From CAVQBJ01 sp963819075 (GTDB lineage Bacteria; Actinomycetota; Thermoleophilia; Solirubrobacterales; Solirubrobacteraceae): a stretch of DNA of 64,000 bases. The stretch's first letter is position 1, and each line of letters starts with the position of its first letter. Shown here one piece after another: positions 43,097 through 51,536 of this stretch. The notes beneath the pieces are model-generated. The model saw nothing but the letters and a program-made list of their open reading frames with translations. It was not told the DNA's origin and ran no database searches. The stretch spans positions 124,001-188,000 of the forward strand of contig CAWFUP010000006.1 in the NCBI GenBank assembly GCA_963819075.1, in the 5' to 3' direction. The translations under genes were made by a program, and so were the position numbers.

Positions 43097-44233
43097 CTAC
43101 AACGGGCTGCCGAGCAACTGGATGTGGTCGGCCTCGCGCGCGCCTGTGAACGGGCGCTCCAGGCCGAACCGCTCGAGGACCGCTTCGGGCACCCCTTCCA
43201 CGCCGGGCGTGTCCGAGGCCTCGCCACGCGTGTGCGGGTCATCGGCGAAGCCGCCGACGGCCACCGAGTGCGCCGGCGTGCGGTAGCCCGAGACGCCGAC
43301 GAGGTGCAGATGCAGCGCGATCCCGAGCGCGTCCAGGCGCGCCTCGAGCTGGGGCTCCTCGTTGACCGTGTAGTCGGTGCCCGGAGCCGGGAAGAAGCCG
43401 TAGAGGCCGCCGTGGGGAACGAACGGCGCGCCGTCGTAGCCGGCGCCGGGCGGCAGGTAGGCGGCGCCGGGAGCGCCCGCCGAGGCCTGCTCGGCGATCA
43501 CGATCTTCGTCAGCTCGGACTGCAGGCGCTGCTGGCGCGTGGTGAGCGCCTGCAGCGCCGTGGACGTCTCGCGCCGCTCGCGCGCGAAGCGCAGCGCCTG
43601 CTCGGCGACACCGAGCTTGACCTGGGCGATCTCGTCGCGCTGGACGAGCGCGGCCGTCGTGATGCGCTGCTGGCGGGCCTGCAGATCGGACAGGTGGGCG
43701 ACCTCGGCGGCCATGCTCGCGCGCTGCCTCTGGACGAGAAGGGTCACCTGCGCATTCTGACGCGCGATCGCGCGCACCTGCGCCACACGCTCGAGCAGGT
43801 CGGTGAAGCCGTGCGCGGCGACGAGCAGGTTTGCCAGACTCGGTGGCGGCGATTCGTACTCGCCGACGAGCTGCGCGGCCAGCGTCCGGCGGTCGTCGGC
43901 GCCGGCGGCCTGCAGCGCCGCCAGCTGGCTGCGCGCCAGGTTCAGCTGCGTCTGCAGCCCGCTCAGCAGCCGGTCCTCGAAGTCGAGCGTCTGCTGCAGC
44001 GTCGCGAGGCGACCCTCGATGTCCCCGAGCCGGCCCTCGCTGCGCGCCAGGCCCTGCGTCGCCGTGTTCAGGTGGGACTGCAGGCTCCCCGTGCGATTGG
44101 CATTCGCGTTGATGGCGCTCTCCAGCTGGCCGGCGCTGTCGTGTGCGCTTGCGCTCGACGCCACCGCGGCGACGGCGGCGAGCAGCGACAGACAGGCGCC
44201 GAGACGCCGCGGTAGGCGGGAAGCGGGGAGCAT
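43097..44233 (-). CDS. Secreted coiled-coil protein with M15 (VanY/D,D-carboxypeptidase-like) domain
   Basis: A 378-residue protein with a signal peptide (about residues 1-30, ending SSASA). A long PcsB/EnvC-style coiled coil (about 31-245) carries LNTATQGLARSEGRLGDIEGR and DRLLSGLQTQLNLARSQLAAL. The C-terminal peptidase M15 domain has SGYRTPAHSVAVGG, DPHTRGEASD (His and Asp zinc ligands) and ADHIQLL (third ligand). The combination suggests cleavage of peptidoglycan stem peptides, placed by the coiled coil near the division or elongation machinery. The start at 44233 begins the signal peptide. It diverges from the amidotransferase gene. Confidence 0.88.
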   Translation of the reverse strand: MLPASRLPRRLGACLSLLAAVAAVASSASAHDSAGQLESAINANANRTGSLQSHLNTATQGLARSEGRLGDIEGRLATLQQTLDFEDRLLSGLQTQLNLARSQLAALQAAGADDRRTLAAQLVGEYESPPPSLANLLVAAHGFTDLLERVAQVRAIARQNAQVTLLVQRQRASMAAEVAHLSDLQARQQRITTAALVQRDEIAQVKLGVAEQALRFARERRETSTALQALTTRQQRLQSELTKIVIAEQASAGAPGAAYLPPGAGYDGAPFVPHGGLYGFFPAPGTDYTVNEEPQLEARLDALGIALHLHLVGVSGYRTPAHSVAVGGFADDPHTRGEASDTPGVEGVPEAVLERFGLERPFTGAREADHIQLLGSPL

Positions 44234-44329
44234 CGCGGGGTCCTGGGGATAACAGGCCCGGAGCCGCGAGTCGAAAGCTGCAAGGCGCGTGCCAGCGCGT
44301 CGCCTCGCGCGCCTGCGAGGATCCGCACC

Positions 44330-45022
44330 GTGACGAGCGTCCGGGCGATTGCCGTGCAGCACGAGGATGGCGCTCCGCCCGGCCTGCTCGAGCCGTGGGC
44401 GCGCGCACGCGGACTCGCGCTCGAGATCGTGCGCCTGGATCGCGGCGAGGCGCTGCCCGAGCCGGAGGCGATCTCGTGGGCGATCGTGCTCGGCGCGACG
44501 CCGTCGGTGTTCGATCCGCAGCTGCCGTGGATCGAGCGCGAGCTGCGCTGGATCGCGGCCGCCGACGCCGCCGGGATCCCATTACTCGGGGTGTGCTTCG
44601 GAGCGCAGGCGATCGCGGCGGCGCTCGGGGGTCGCGTGAGTGCCGCGCCGCGGCCGGAGATCGGCTGGATCGCCGTGCGCCGCAGCGGCGCGACGTTCGC
44701 CGACGGGCCGTGGCTGGCCTGGCATCGCGACGTGATCGAGCCACCCCCCGGAGCGCGGTGCCTCGCCGACAACGCCGTCGGCGTGCAGGCGTATCAGCTC
44801 GGGCCGCATCTCGCCGTCCAGTTCCATCCGGAGGCGACGCCGGAGATCGTGGCCGGCTGGATCGAGGAGTCCCCCTCCGAGCTGGCCGGGCTCGGCGTCG
44901 ACGCGGCGGCGCTCATCGCCGACAGCCGTCGGCACGCCACCGTGGCGCGCACCCAGGCACTCGCGCTGTTCGACAGCTTCCTGGACGGCGCGGCGGACGG
45001 CGGGCGCCCCCTTTCGGGCTGA
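44330..45022 (+). CDS. Class I glutamine amidotransferase (GMP-synthase-like)
   Basis: A 230-residue GATase1 domain protein. The nucleophile elbow is LLGVCFGAQAIA (Cys about 90), the catalytic His and Glu are in VQFHPEATPE, and AIVLGATPSVFDP is the oxyanion region. It lacks a synthetase domain. In the family, such stand-alone proteins hydrolyse gamma-glutamyl bonds or glutamine. The GTG at 44330 is the likely start. No partner enzyme is adjacent. Confidence 0.88.
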   Translation: MTSVRAIAVQHEDGAPPGLLEPWARARGLALEIVRLDRGEALPEPEAISWAIVLGATPSVFDPQLPWIERELRWIAAADAAGIPLLGVCFGAQAIAAALGGRVSAAPRPEIGWIAVRRSGATFADGPWLAWHRDVIEPPPGARCLADNAVGVQAYQLGPHLAVQFHPEATPEIVAGWIEESPSELAGLGVDAAALIADSRRHATVARTQALALFDSFLDGAADGGRPLSG

Positions 45023-45215
45023 CGCCGCGGCTGCCTTTGTTCATGTGACGATGGATACGCACGGCGTCCCGCGATTGCACACGCCGTTGCGCCACGACGG
45101 CATTGCCCGCAAAGTGCGGTGGTTCTCGCCCTGACCCTCTCAAGCTCGATCTCCGAGCGCCGATAGGCATGCAGATGTTCGGCGTCCCGGAACGACATAC
45201 GCACGAGGCGGGCCA
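45023..45215. other. Intergenic region without recognised feature
   Basis: This 193-bp gap lies before the GGDEF/HD-GYP gene. I looked for a GEMM-type aptamer because the next gene is a c-di-GMP enzyme; GCCCGCAAAGTGCGG has a superficial likeness but lacks the GGTTACCG partner. I see no convincing ORF, tRNA or terminator. Confidence 0.4.
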
Positions 45216-46865
45216 GTGAGGATCGCCCGCCCGACCGCCCTCTACGACACGCTCGTCGAGGACATGCCCGACGAGCTCGTGCGCTCGCGCGCGCTCGGCG
45301 GGTTGTTCCTGTGCGGCGGCCTGCTCGCGCTCGGGGCCTTCGCGCTACCGCGACCGAAGGGGATGGACACGACGGCGATCGTGCTGATCGGAGCGATCGC
45401 CGCGGCCGTCGGCCTGCTCGTCGTGGCCGTGCCGCGCCTCTTCCGTCCGGCGCTGTTCGCTCCGATCGTGGCCCTCGGGACGCTGCTCATCTCCGCGGGC
45501 GTGTACTTCACGCACCAGACGGCGAGCGTGGCTGCGCTGCTGTACGTGTGGAGCGCCTTCGACGCGGCCTACTTCCTGTCGCGCCGCCAGGCGGTCGCCC
45601 AGGTGGCGCTCATCGGCCTCGCCTACGGCGTGGCGCTCGCGCTGGTGCCCGGCGCGGACCCGGCGGCGCGCTGGCTGCTGCTCATGGGCACCGTCGTGGC
45701 CGCGTCGGCTCTGGTCGGCGTGCTGCGCGTGCGCATGGCCCGCCTCGTCGAGCGCCTGAGCGACGCCTCGCGGACCGATCCGCTCACGGGACTGCTCAAC
45801 CGGCGCGGCTTCGAGGAGGTCATGGAGCTCGAGATGGCACGGGCCCGCCGGGCCGGACGCCCCCTCTCGTTGCTCGTGGCCGACCTCGACCATTTCAAGC
45901 GGCTCAACGATCGCGTCGGTCACGCCGAGGGCGACGCGGCGCTGCGGCGCTTCGCGTCCGTCGCGCGGTCGTGTTGCCGGCGCGTCGACGTCCTCGGCCG
46001 CTTCGGCGGCGAGGAGTTCGCCCTGCTGCTGCCCGACGCCGATGCCCAACGCGCGTTCCTCGTGGCCGAGCGCCTGCGCAGCGAGTTCGCCGACTCCACG
46101 CCGGGCACCGGGCGCACGACCGTGAGCGTCGGGGTGGCGAGCCTCGGTGCCACCCTCCGTGATCCGCAGGCCCTCATGGAGGCGAGCGATCAGGCGCTGT
46201 ACGCCGCGAAGGCGCTCGGGCGGGATCGCTGCGTCATCTACTCCCGCGAGGTGCTCGAGCAGATGTTCGCGGCGCCGGCCCCGGCGCGCGGCCACGAGCA
46301 GCTCTCAGCGATGCTGGTGCTCGCGGAGACGCTCGACGTGCGCACGCACGGCGGCGCCGACCACTCGCGCACGGTCGGCCGCCTGGCCGCGATCATCGCC
46401 TCGCATCTCGGCTTCGAGGCCGACCACGTCGAGCGGGTGCGCCTCGCCGGCGTCCTCCACGACATCGGCAAGGTGGCGGTCCCGCACGCGATCCTGGAAA
46501 AGGACGGCCCGCTGACCGCGGAGGAGTGGGCGCAGGTGCGGCGCCACCCGGAGATCGGCGCGCACGTCGCCGCCGCCGCGCGGCTCGACGACGTCAGCGC
46601 GTGGGTGCTCGCCCACCACGAGCGCGTCGACGGCGACGGCTATCCGGGGCGGCTGGCCGGCCGGCGGATCCCGCTCGAGGCGCGGATCCTCGCCGTAGCC
46701 GATGCCTTCGAGGCGATGGTCAGTGGTCGCGCCCACCGCGAGGCGCTCAGCTCCGACGAGGCGCTCGCCGAGCTGCTGCGGCACGTCGGGACGCAGTTCG
46801 ATGCGCAGGTCGTGGACGCTCTGCGCGTGGTGCTGGCCCAGCAGCCGGTCGGCGCCGTCGCCTGA
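45216..46865 (+). CDS. Membrane GGDEF + HD-GYP protein (c-di-GMP synthesis and hydrolysis)
   Basis: A 549-residue protein. About five to six membrane helices (residues 28-175) are followed by a GGDEF domain with DPLTGLLNRRGF, LVADLDHFKRLND and the active-site GGEEF (about residue 265). A C-terminal HD-GYP domain has LAGVLHDIGKVAVP (HD) and HHERVDGDGYPG (GYP motif, intact). Both active sites look complete, so it may make or break c-di-GMP depending on its membrane input domain. The window also holds a GEMM riboswitch and a second GGDEF protein. GTG start. Confidence 0.93.
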   Translation: MRIARPTALYDTLVEDMPDELVRSRALGGLFLCGGLLALGAFALPRPKGMDTTAIVLIGAIAAAVGLLVVAVPRLFRPALFAPIVALGTLLISAGVYFTHQTASVAALLYVWSAFDAAYFLSRRQAVAQVALIGLAYGVALALVPGADPAARWLLLMGTVVAASALVGVLRVRMARLVERLSDASRTDPLTGLLNRRGFEEVMELEMARARRAGRPLSLLVADLDHFKRLNDRVGHAEGDAALRRFASVARSCCRRVDVLGRFGGEEFALLLPDADAQRAFLVAERLRSEFADSTPGTGRTTVSVGVASLGATLRDPQALMEASDQALYAAKALGRDRCVIYSREVLEQMFAAPAPARGHEQLSAMLVLAETLDVRTHGGADHSRTVGRLAAIIASHLGFEADHVERVRLAGVLHDIGKVAVPHAILEKDGPLTAEEWAQVRRHPEIGAHVAAAARLDDVSAWVLAHHERVDGDGYPGRLAGRRIPLEARILAVADAFEAMVSGRAHREALSSDEALAELLRHVGTQFDAQVVDALRVVLAQQPVGAVA

Positions 46866-46873
46866 GCTGATCC

Positions 46874-47803
46874 TCAGGCGCCCGGGACGGGGTGGGGGAG
46901 GGGCGCGCCGGCCAGGCCGGCGATCAGGTTGTCGACGGCGAGCTCGGCCATGGCGGTGCGGGTGCGCACGGTCGCGCTGCCGATGTGGGGCGTCACGAGC
47001 AGATGAGGCGCGTCGAGCAGGGGGTCGTCGGGAGGCAGCGGCTCGGGGTCGGTGACGTCGAGACCGGCCGCGGCGATCTCACCGGCGATGAGCGCGGCGC
47101 GCAGTGCCGACTGATCCACGACCGGGCCGCGCGCCGTGTTCACGAGCGTCGCCGCCTGCTTCATCTGGCGCAGCGCGTCGGCGTCGATGAGGTGGCGCGT
47201 CGCCGGGGTGAGCGGGCAGTGCAACGACACGTGGTCCGAGCGGGCGAGCAGCTCCGCCAGTCCGACCCCGCCCGAGGAGCTCGTCCAGAGCACCTCCATG
47301 TCGAATCCGCGCGCGCGGCGGGCGACCGCCTGGCCGATCTGCCCGTAGCCGACGATGCCGAGCGTCGTGCCGGCGACGTCGGCGCCAGCCAGCCAGTCGT
47401 AGCGCCAGGTACCCCATTCGCCGTCCCGGACGGCGCGCTCGCCCTCACCGACGAGGCGGGCGGCGGCAAGCAGCAGGGCGAAGGCGAGATCGGCGGTGGC
47501 GTCAGTCAGCACTCCGGGGGTGTGCCCGACGGAGATCGAGCGCTCGCGGGCTGCCGCGACGTCGATGTTGTCGAAGCCGACGGCGTAGGTCGAGATGACT
47601 CGCAGACGCGGGCAGCGCTCGAGCAGGTCGGCATCGATCGGGTCAGTGAGCATGCACAGCAGCCCCTCGGCCGCGGCAGCGCGCCGCGCGAGCTGCTGGC
47701 GCGGCGGCGGTTCCTCGCCCTCCCAGACGTCGACGTCGTGGGTCGCGGCGAGGCGCTCCAGCGCGGCCGCGGGGATCGAGCGGGTGACGAAGGCGTGGGC
47801 GAT
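46874..47803 (-). CDS. D-isomer-specific 2-hydroxyacid dehydrogenase, start codon ATC or altered
   Basis: A 309-residue NAD(P)-dependent dehydrogenase if read from the ATC at 47803. It has YAVGFDNIDVAAA, GIVGYGQIGQAVARRA (cofactor loop), VSLHCPLTPATRHLID, VNTARGPVVDQSAL (catalytic Arg), GLDVTDPEPLP (Glu) and TPHIGSATVRTR (His). The first normal start, ATG at 47653, would delete about 50 conserved N-terminal residues. The upstream frame codes AHAFVTRSIPAAALERLAA, a normal family N terminus, but contains no ATG, GTG or TTG before the TAG of the GT39 gene. Either ATC initiates or one base is wrong. Likely a glyoxylate/hydroxypyruvate reductase type. Confidence 0.88.
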   Translation of the reverse strand: MAHAFVTRSIPAAALERLAATHDVDVWEGEEPPPRQQLARRAAAAEGLLCMLTDPIDADLLERCPRLRVISTYAVGFDNIDVAAARERSISVGHTPGVLTDATADLAFALLLAAARLVGEGERAVRDGEWGTWRYDWLAGADVAGTTLGIVGYGQIGQAVARRARGFDMEVLWTSSSGGVGLAELLARSDHVSLHCPLTPATRHLIDADALRQMKQAATLVNTARGPVVDQSALRAALIAGEIAAAGLDVTDPEPLPPDDPLLDAPHLLVTPHIGSATVRTRTAMAELAVDNLIAGLAGAPLPHPVPGA

Positions 47804-47809
47804 GAGACG

Positions 47810-49975
47810 CTACCCGTAGGCGGCGAGCTGCGCGGCGCGGCCGCGGCAGTCGTAGAGCTCGAGGCCGTACGTGCCACCGCCGCGCAGGCCTCGCCAGACG
47901 AGGGACGGCACGAGGCGGCAGGCGAAGCGGGCGGCCTGGGTGGCGCTGTCGCCGCCGCGCGTCGAATACGCGCCGCCGAGCATCACGTAACGGGCCTGCC
48001 CGGCCGCCACCCAGCGGGCCAGGCCGCGGCCGTCGAGCGCCTGATCGGTACCGCTGTAGCCGGCGAGCGCCGTCGCGTTGAAGTTCATGAGGATGAGCGG
48101 GGCGGCGGTGTCGGAGGCGACGGTCAACACGCCCCAGCGGATGCCGGGGGAGTGCGCGTGCACCCAGGCGATCAGCCGCCGGTCGGTGAGCAGCGTGGTC
48201 CGCGAGGTGCCGAAGCCGCCGACGCCGTGCGCGGCGTGCGGACCGGCGACCGGGAAGGTGCCGTCGGTTGGCACCTCCCACACGGTGCTCGCGTACGCGG
48301 CTGGAGCGATGAGGCACAGCCCGAGCAGCACCGCGATGGCCGCACCGGCGACCCGGCGGGCGAGGAGCGCGACGATGACGGCGGCGGCGGCGCCGACCAC
48401 GAGCACAGGAACGAACGGGTGCAGGTAGTGCTCGCGCGCGAGCAGCATGCTCTCGACGGCGATCGTCGCCGCAGCGGCGATCGGGATGAGCATGAGCCGC
48501 CAGTCCACCCGGCGGGCATACCCGCCCAGCACGGTCGCCCCGATGCCGACCATCGCCGCCGCGGGCGGACCGAGCGCCGAGACGTAATACGGGTGCACGA
48601 TCCCCGAGGAGAAGCTGAGCAGCAGCACCTCGCACGCGAACCAGCCGCCGAGCACGATGAACGTGGCCAGCCGCGGATCGCGGCGGCGCGGTCGCAGCAG
48701 CGCGATGGCGAGGAAGCCGACGAGGGCAAATGGCAGGTACCAGCCGTCCTGGCCTCCGAGGCTGAGGCTGAACAGGCGCAGCGGCCCGGTCGGCCCGCCG
48801 AATGGGCTTGGCTCGCGGGCGTGCCCGATGCGGGGGATCGGCAGGACGCCGGGCGAGAGCCTCGCCGTCGTCTGCGCCCGGGCGAGCGCGAGCGCGTTGG
48901 CCCTGGCGCCGCGAAGTGCGGCGAGTCGCTCGGCCAGCGTGGGCGGGAGCGGCGGTGGGCCCGCGACCCCGTGGACCCCGCCGTTCGCGCGCCGCACGGC
49001 ATTCTCGACGCTGCGGATCGTGCTGCTCGCCGACGCTACCGACGCCGACACCGGCGCCGGCGGCAGCGAGGAGCCGAGGCCGAGGTGCGCGACCTGGCCC
49101 GGCCCGCCGCTCTGCCCGCCCACACGTCCGAGGCCGTTATAGGAGAACGTCAGGTTGACCTCGGAGTTGTTCGCCGAGCTGCCGACGTATGGGCGCTGTG
49201 AGGCCGGGGTGAGGTCGACGTAGGCGATCCACGCGCCAGACACGACGACGAGCACGGTGCCGGCCGCGAGCAGCTGCCCGAGGCGGCGCTGCAGCGAGCC
49301 GGGCGCGCACGCGAGGTAGGCGAGGCCGAGCCCGGGGACGATGACGAGCGCGGCGAGCGTCTTCGTGTTGAAGGCGAGCCCGACGAGCACCGCGCCGCCG
49401 AGCAGCGAGCGCCAGCGGCCGGTCTCGACCGCCGTCAGGCCGACCGCGCAGGCGCACAGCAGCAGCAGGATGAGCACCGCGTCCGGTCCGTTGTCGCGTG
49501 ACACGGCTACGAACGAGGGGAACACCGCGAGCGCCAGCGCGCTCGCCACGCCGGCCGCCCGCCCGAAGCGCGGCGCCACGACCAGGTAGAGCACGAGCAC
49601 GGAGAGGACGCCGGCCAGCGCCTCCGGGGCGAGCAGGCTGAGCGGGCGGAAGCCGAACAGCTCGGCGCTGACGACCTGAACCCAGAGGGCGATCGGCGGC
49701 TTGTCGATCGAGATGAACCCGTGCGGGTCGAAGGACACGAACAGGAAGTTGTGCCACGAGGCGAGCTCTGACTTGACGCCGGCCGAATAGAAGATGTTCG
49801 CGTATCCGTTCTGCCCGAGACGGCGGAAGTTCAGGACGGCGGACAGGACGAGGACGGCCGCGAGCGCCGCGTGCCACGGCGACAGGCGAAGGCGCGGGCC
49901 CTCGGTGCGCTCCGGGCGGCTCGCGGGCGCGGGCGGCGGCGTCACGGGGGCGATCGTCTGCGTCGAAGCGCTCAT
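47810..49975 (-). CDS. GT39/ArnT-like membrane glycosyltransferase
   Basis: A 721-residue polytopic enzyme of the PMT/ArnT class that transfers a sugar from a polyprenyl-phosphate donor on the outer face. It has GYANIFYSAGVKSELAS then SFDPHGFISIDKPPIALW with the catalytic-region acidic residues, SRDNGPDAVLILLLL, AFNTKTLAALVIVPGL, a dozen membrane helices, and a C-terminal soluble domain (about residues 555-721). The donor could be a polyprenyl-phosphoryl arabinose or mannose; the DprE1/E2 pair elsewhere in the window makes the arabinose form. Its stop lies 6 bases upstream of the hydroxyacid dehydrogenase frame. Confidence 0.9.
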   Translation of the reverse strand: MSASTQTIAPVTPPPAPASRPERTEGPRLRLSPWHAALAAVLVLSAVLNFRRLGQNGYANIFYSAGVKSELASWHNFLFVSFDPHGFISIDKPPIALWVQVVSAELFGFRPLSLLAPEALAGVLSVLVLYLVVAPRFGRAAGVASALALAVFPSFVAVSRDNGPDAVLILLLLCACAVGLTAVETGRWRSLLGGAVLVGLAFNTKTLAALVIVPGLGLAYLACAPGSLQRRLGQLLAAGTVLVVVSGAWIAYVDLTPASQRPYVGSSANNSEVNLTFSYNGLGRVGGQSGGPGQVAHLGLGSSLPPAPVSASVASASSTIRSVENAVRRANGGVHGVAGPPPLPPTLAERLAALRGARANALALARAQTTARLSPGVLPIPRIGHAREPSPFGGPTGPLRLFSLSLGGQDGWYLPFALVGFLAIALLRPRRRDPRLATFIVLGGWFACEVLLLSFSSGIVHPYYVSALGPPAAAMVGIGATVLGGYARRVDWRLMLIPIAAAATIAVESMLLAREHYLHPFVPVLVVGAAAAVIVALLARRVAGAAIAVLLGLCLIAPAAYASTVWEVPTDGTFPVAGPHAAHGVGGFGTSRTTLLTDRRLIAWVHAHSPGIRWGVLTVASDTAAPLILMNFNATALAGYSGTDQALDGRGLARWVAAGQARYVMLGGAYSTRGGDSATQAARFACRLVPSLVWRGLRGGGTYGLELYDCRGRAAQLAAYG

Positions 49976-50102
49976 CGAGGGCCGGGCGTACGTGGGCGCC
50001 CGGCGGGTCGCGCGGGCGTGGCGTGAGAGGCGAGTGCGGGGGTGCTCGTCATGCGGCTGATGTCACGCGTCTGGGGCGCTCCCCCGGGTAGTCCTACATC
50101 CT

Positions 50103-50114
50103 GCCCGATCGGGC
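50103..50114. promoter_or_regulatory. 12-bp palindrome in the GT39/small-protein divergent region
   Basis: GCCCGATCGGGC is perfectly self-complementary. It lies midway in the 278-bp gap between the GT39 gene and the small membrane protein. It could be a regulator site; with this base composition chance occurrence is also possible. The rest of the gap shows no ORF or RNA that I recognise. Confidence 0.3.
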
Positions 50115-50253
50115 GAGGCGCGCCGACCGAGCTTAACCGTCGCTAACGTCGGGATCGCCGCGGGGCGTGCGCGTGCGGTCGCTCGGCGCGGGTAGCGGGC
50201 GCCCGCCGCCGGCGCGTCCCGCGCGCGCCGGACGGCTGCGCTACCGTCGTGTC

Positions 50254-50433
50254 ATGAGCTGGAAGGACTGGCTGGCCGGCGCGGCATTCGTGGTGCTGCT
50301 CGCGTTCGCGGTGACGACGTTCGTCGTCGTCGTGCATCACGAGCGCACGCATCGCCCGCACATCAGCCAGCGCCAGGAGAACAACCTGGTCTCGCTCGGC
50401 TGCTACCAGAACACCGGTAACGGCGGCTGCTGA
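50254..50433 (+). CDS. Small single-pass membrane protein, hypothetical
   Basis: A 59-residue protein with one helix (about residues 8-27, GAAFVVLLAFAVTTFVVVV). A histidine-rich juxtamembrane stretch (HHERTHRPHISQ) and a C terminus with two cysteines (LGCYQNTGNGGC) follow. No recognised family. The ATG at 50254 is chosen because it starts directly before the helix. It converges on the Thr-rich secreted protein. Confidence 0.5.
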   Translation: MSWKDWLAGAAFVVLLAFAVTTFVVVVHHERTHRPHISQRQENNLVSLGCYQNTGNGGC

Positions 50434-50462
50434 TCGGCCGCGGCGCCGCGGGCGCCGCTCGA

Positions 50463-51392
50463 TCAGGTCGTCGTGGTGGTCGTCGTGCTCGCCGTGCTCG
50501 TCGTGCTCGTCGACGCGTCGGACGTGGTGGACGTCGTCGTCGTGCTCGTGGCGCTCGTGGCCCTGCTCGTCGTCGTGCTCGTGGCCGTCGACGCGGACGT
50601 GGTGCTCGTCGTCGTGGTGGTGGTCGTCGCGCCGCCGCCGTCTCCGTGGTGATGGCCCGGGTACCCGCCACCGCCCGGATCTCCGCCGCCGTCGCCCGAG
50701 CTCCCGCCGCCGCCCGGGTATCCGCCGTCGCGACCGCCGCCGTGGTGGTGTCCATGGCGGTGGCGGCGATGCCCGTAGCCGCCGCCCGCGTTCGTCGAGG
50801 TCGTGGAGGTCGTCGTGGTCGTGGTCGACGTGTCCGCGGTCAGATCGGCGAGCACCGTCTTGGCGGCGGCGAGCACCGGCGCATCGGCCGCTCGAGCCGC
50901 CTGCTCGAAGGTCTGCTGCGCCGCTCGTGCGGCCTGGTGTGCGGCACGGCGCGCGGCGTCGCACGCCGAGAGCGTCTCGGTCGTGCTCGTCGTCACCGTG
51001 CTCGTCGTCGCGGTCGACGTCGACGTCGTGGTGCCGTCCGGCGGGCAGGCGGCGAGCAGGCTCGCGCGGGCCGCGGCGAGCGCGGCGCGCTCGGTCTGCG
51101 ACGCGGTCCGCAGCGACGAGGCTGCCGTCGAGCGGGCGGTGGCGAGCGCCGCGCAGTCGCTGCGCAGCTGCGTCAGCTGAGCCGAAGTGAGGGTGGCCAG
51201 CGAACCGCGCAGTGGCGCCGGTGCGCCGGAGGGCCCGGCCATGCGGCAGATCCGCGCGGCGCGCGCGAGGCCACCGCCGACGTTGCGGCCGTGGTGCTGG
51301 GAACCGTGGGCGAAGGCGGCTGCCGATAGCGCGAGCGCGAGGCCCCCGCCGGCGGCCAGGCTGACGATTCGTCCGGTGCTCCTGCTGGTCAC
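50463..51392 (-). CDS. Secreted low-complexity protein, Thr-rich with Gly/His block
   Basis: A 309-residue protein with a signal peptide (about residues 1-29, ending AFAHG). An Ala-rich helical region with three isolated cysteines follows, then two Thr/Ser tracts (TSTSTATTSTVTTSTT and a longer one at the C terminus of about 60 residues). A Gly/His segment (GYGHRRHRHGHHHGGG) separates them. The Thr runs use ACG and ACC in alternation. Such tracts are typical of glycosylated cell-surface spacers, and the His/Gly block may bind metal. No catalytic domain. The GTG at 51392 begins the signal peptide. Confidence 0.6.
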   Translation of the reverse strand: MTSRSTGRIVSLAAGGGLALALSAAAFAHGSQHHGRNVGGGLARAARICRMAGPSGAPAPLRGSLATLTSAQLTQLRSDCAALATARSTAASSLRTASQTERAALAAARASLLAACPPDGTTTSTSTATTSTVTTSTTETLSACDAARRAAHQAARAAQQTFEQAARAADAPVLAAAKTVLADLTADTSTTTTTTSTTSTNAGGGYGHRRHRHGHHHGGGRDGGYPGGGGSSGDGGGDPGGGGYPGHHHGDGGGATTTTTTTSTTSASTATSTTTSRATSATSTTTTSTTSDASTSTTSTASTTTTTTT

Positions 51393-51536
51393 GATTCTGC
51401 CTCCTCGATCATGCCCTCGGGATGGCCCCGGCGTCGCAGCCGCGGGTCGGCGCAAGGATGGCAGGGGTGAGCGGGCGGCGGCGCAGAGTTGGACGGGTGG
51501 TCGAGCCTCGGCGCGCCGGCGCTGGGCGCGCGGCCC

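Noticed and set aside
45100..45125. Second GEMM riboswitch before the GGDEF/HD-GYP gene
   Set aside because: CCCGCAAAGTGCGG lacks GCAAAGCC, the GNRA-capped helix and the GGTTACCG strand.
50463..50660. Thr-codon stretch as a simple-sequence repeat or phase-variable tract
   Set aside because: Codons alternate irregularly and no exact short unit is iterated enough times for slippage.
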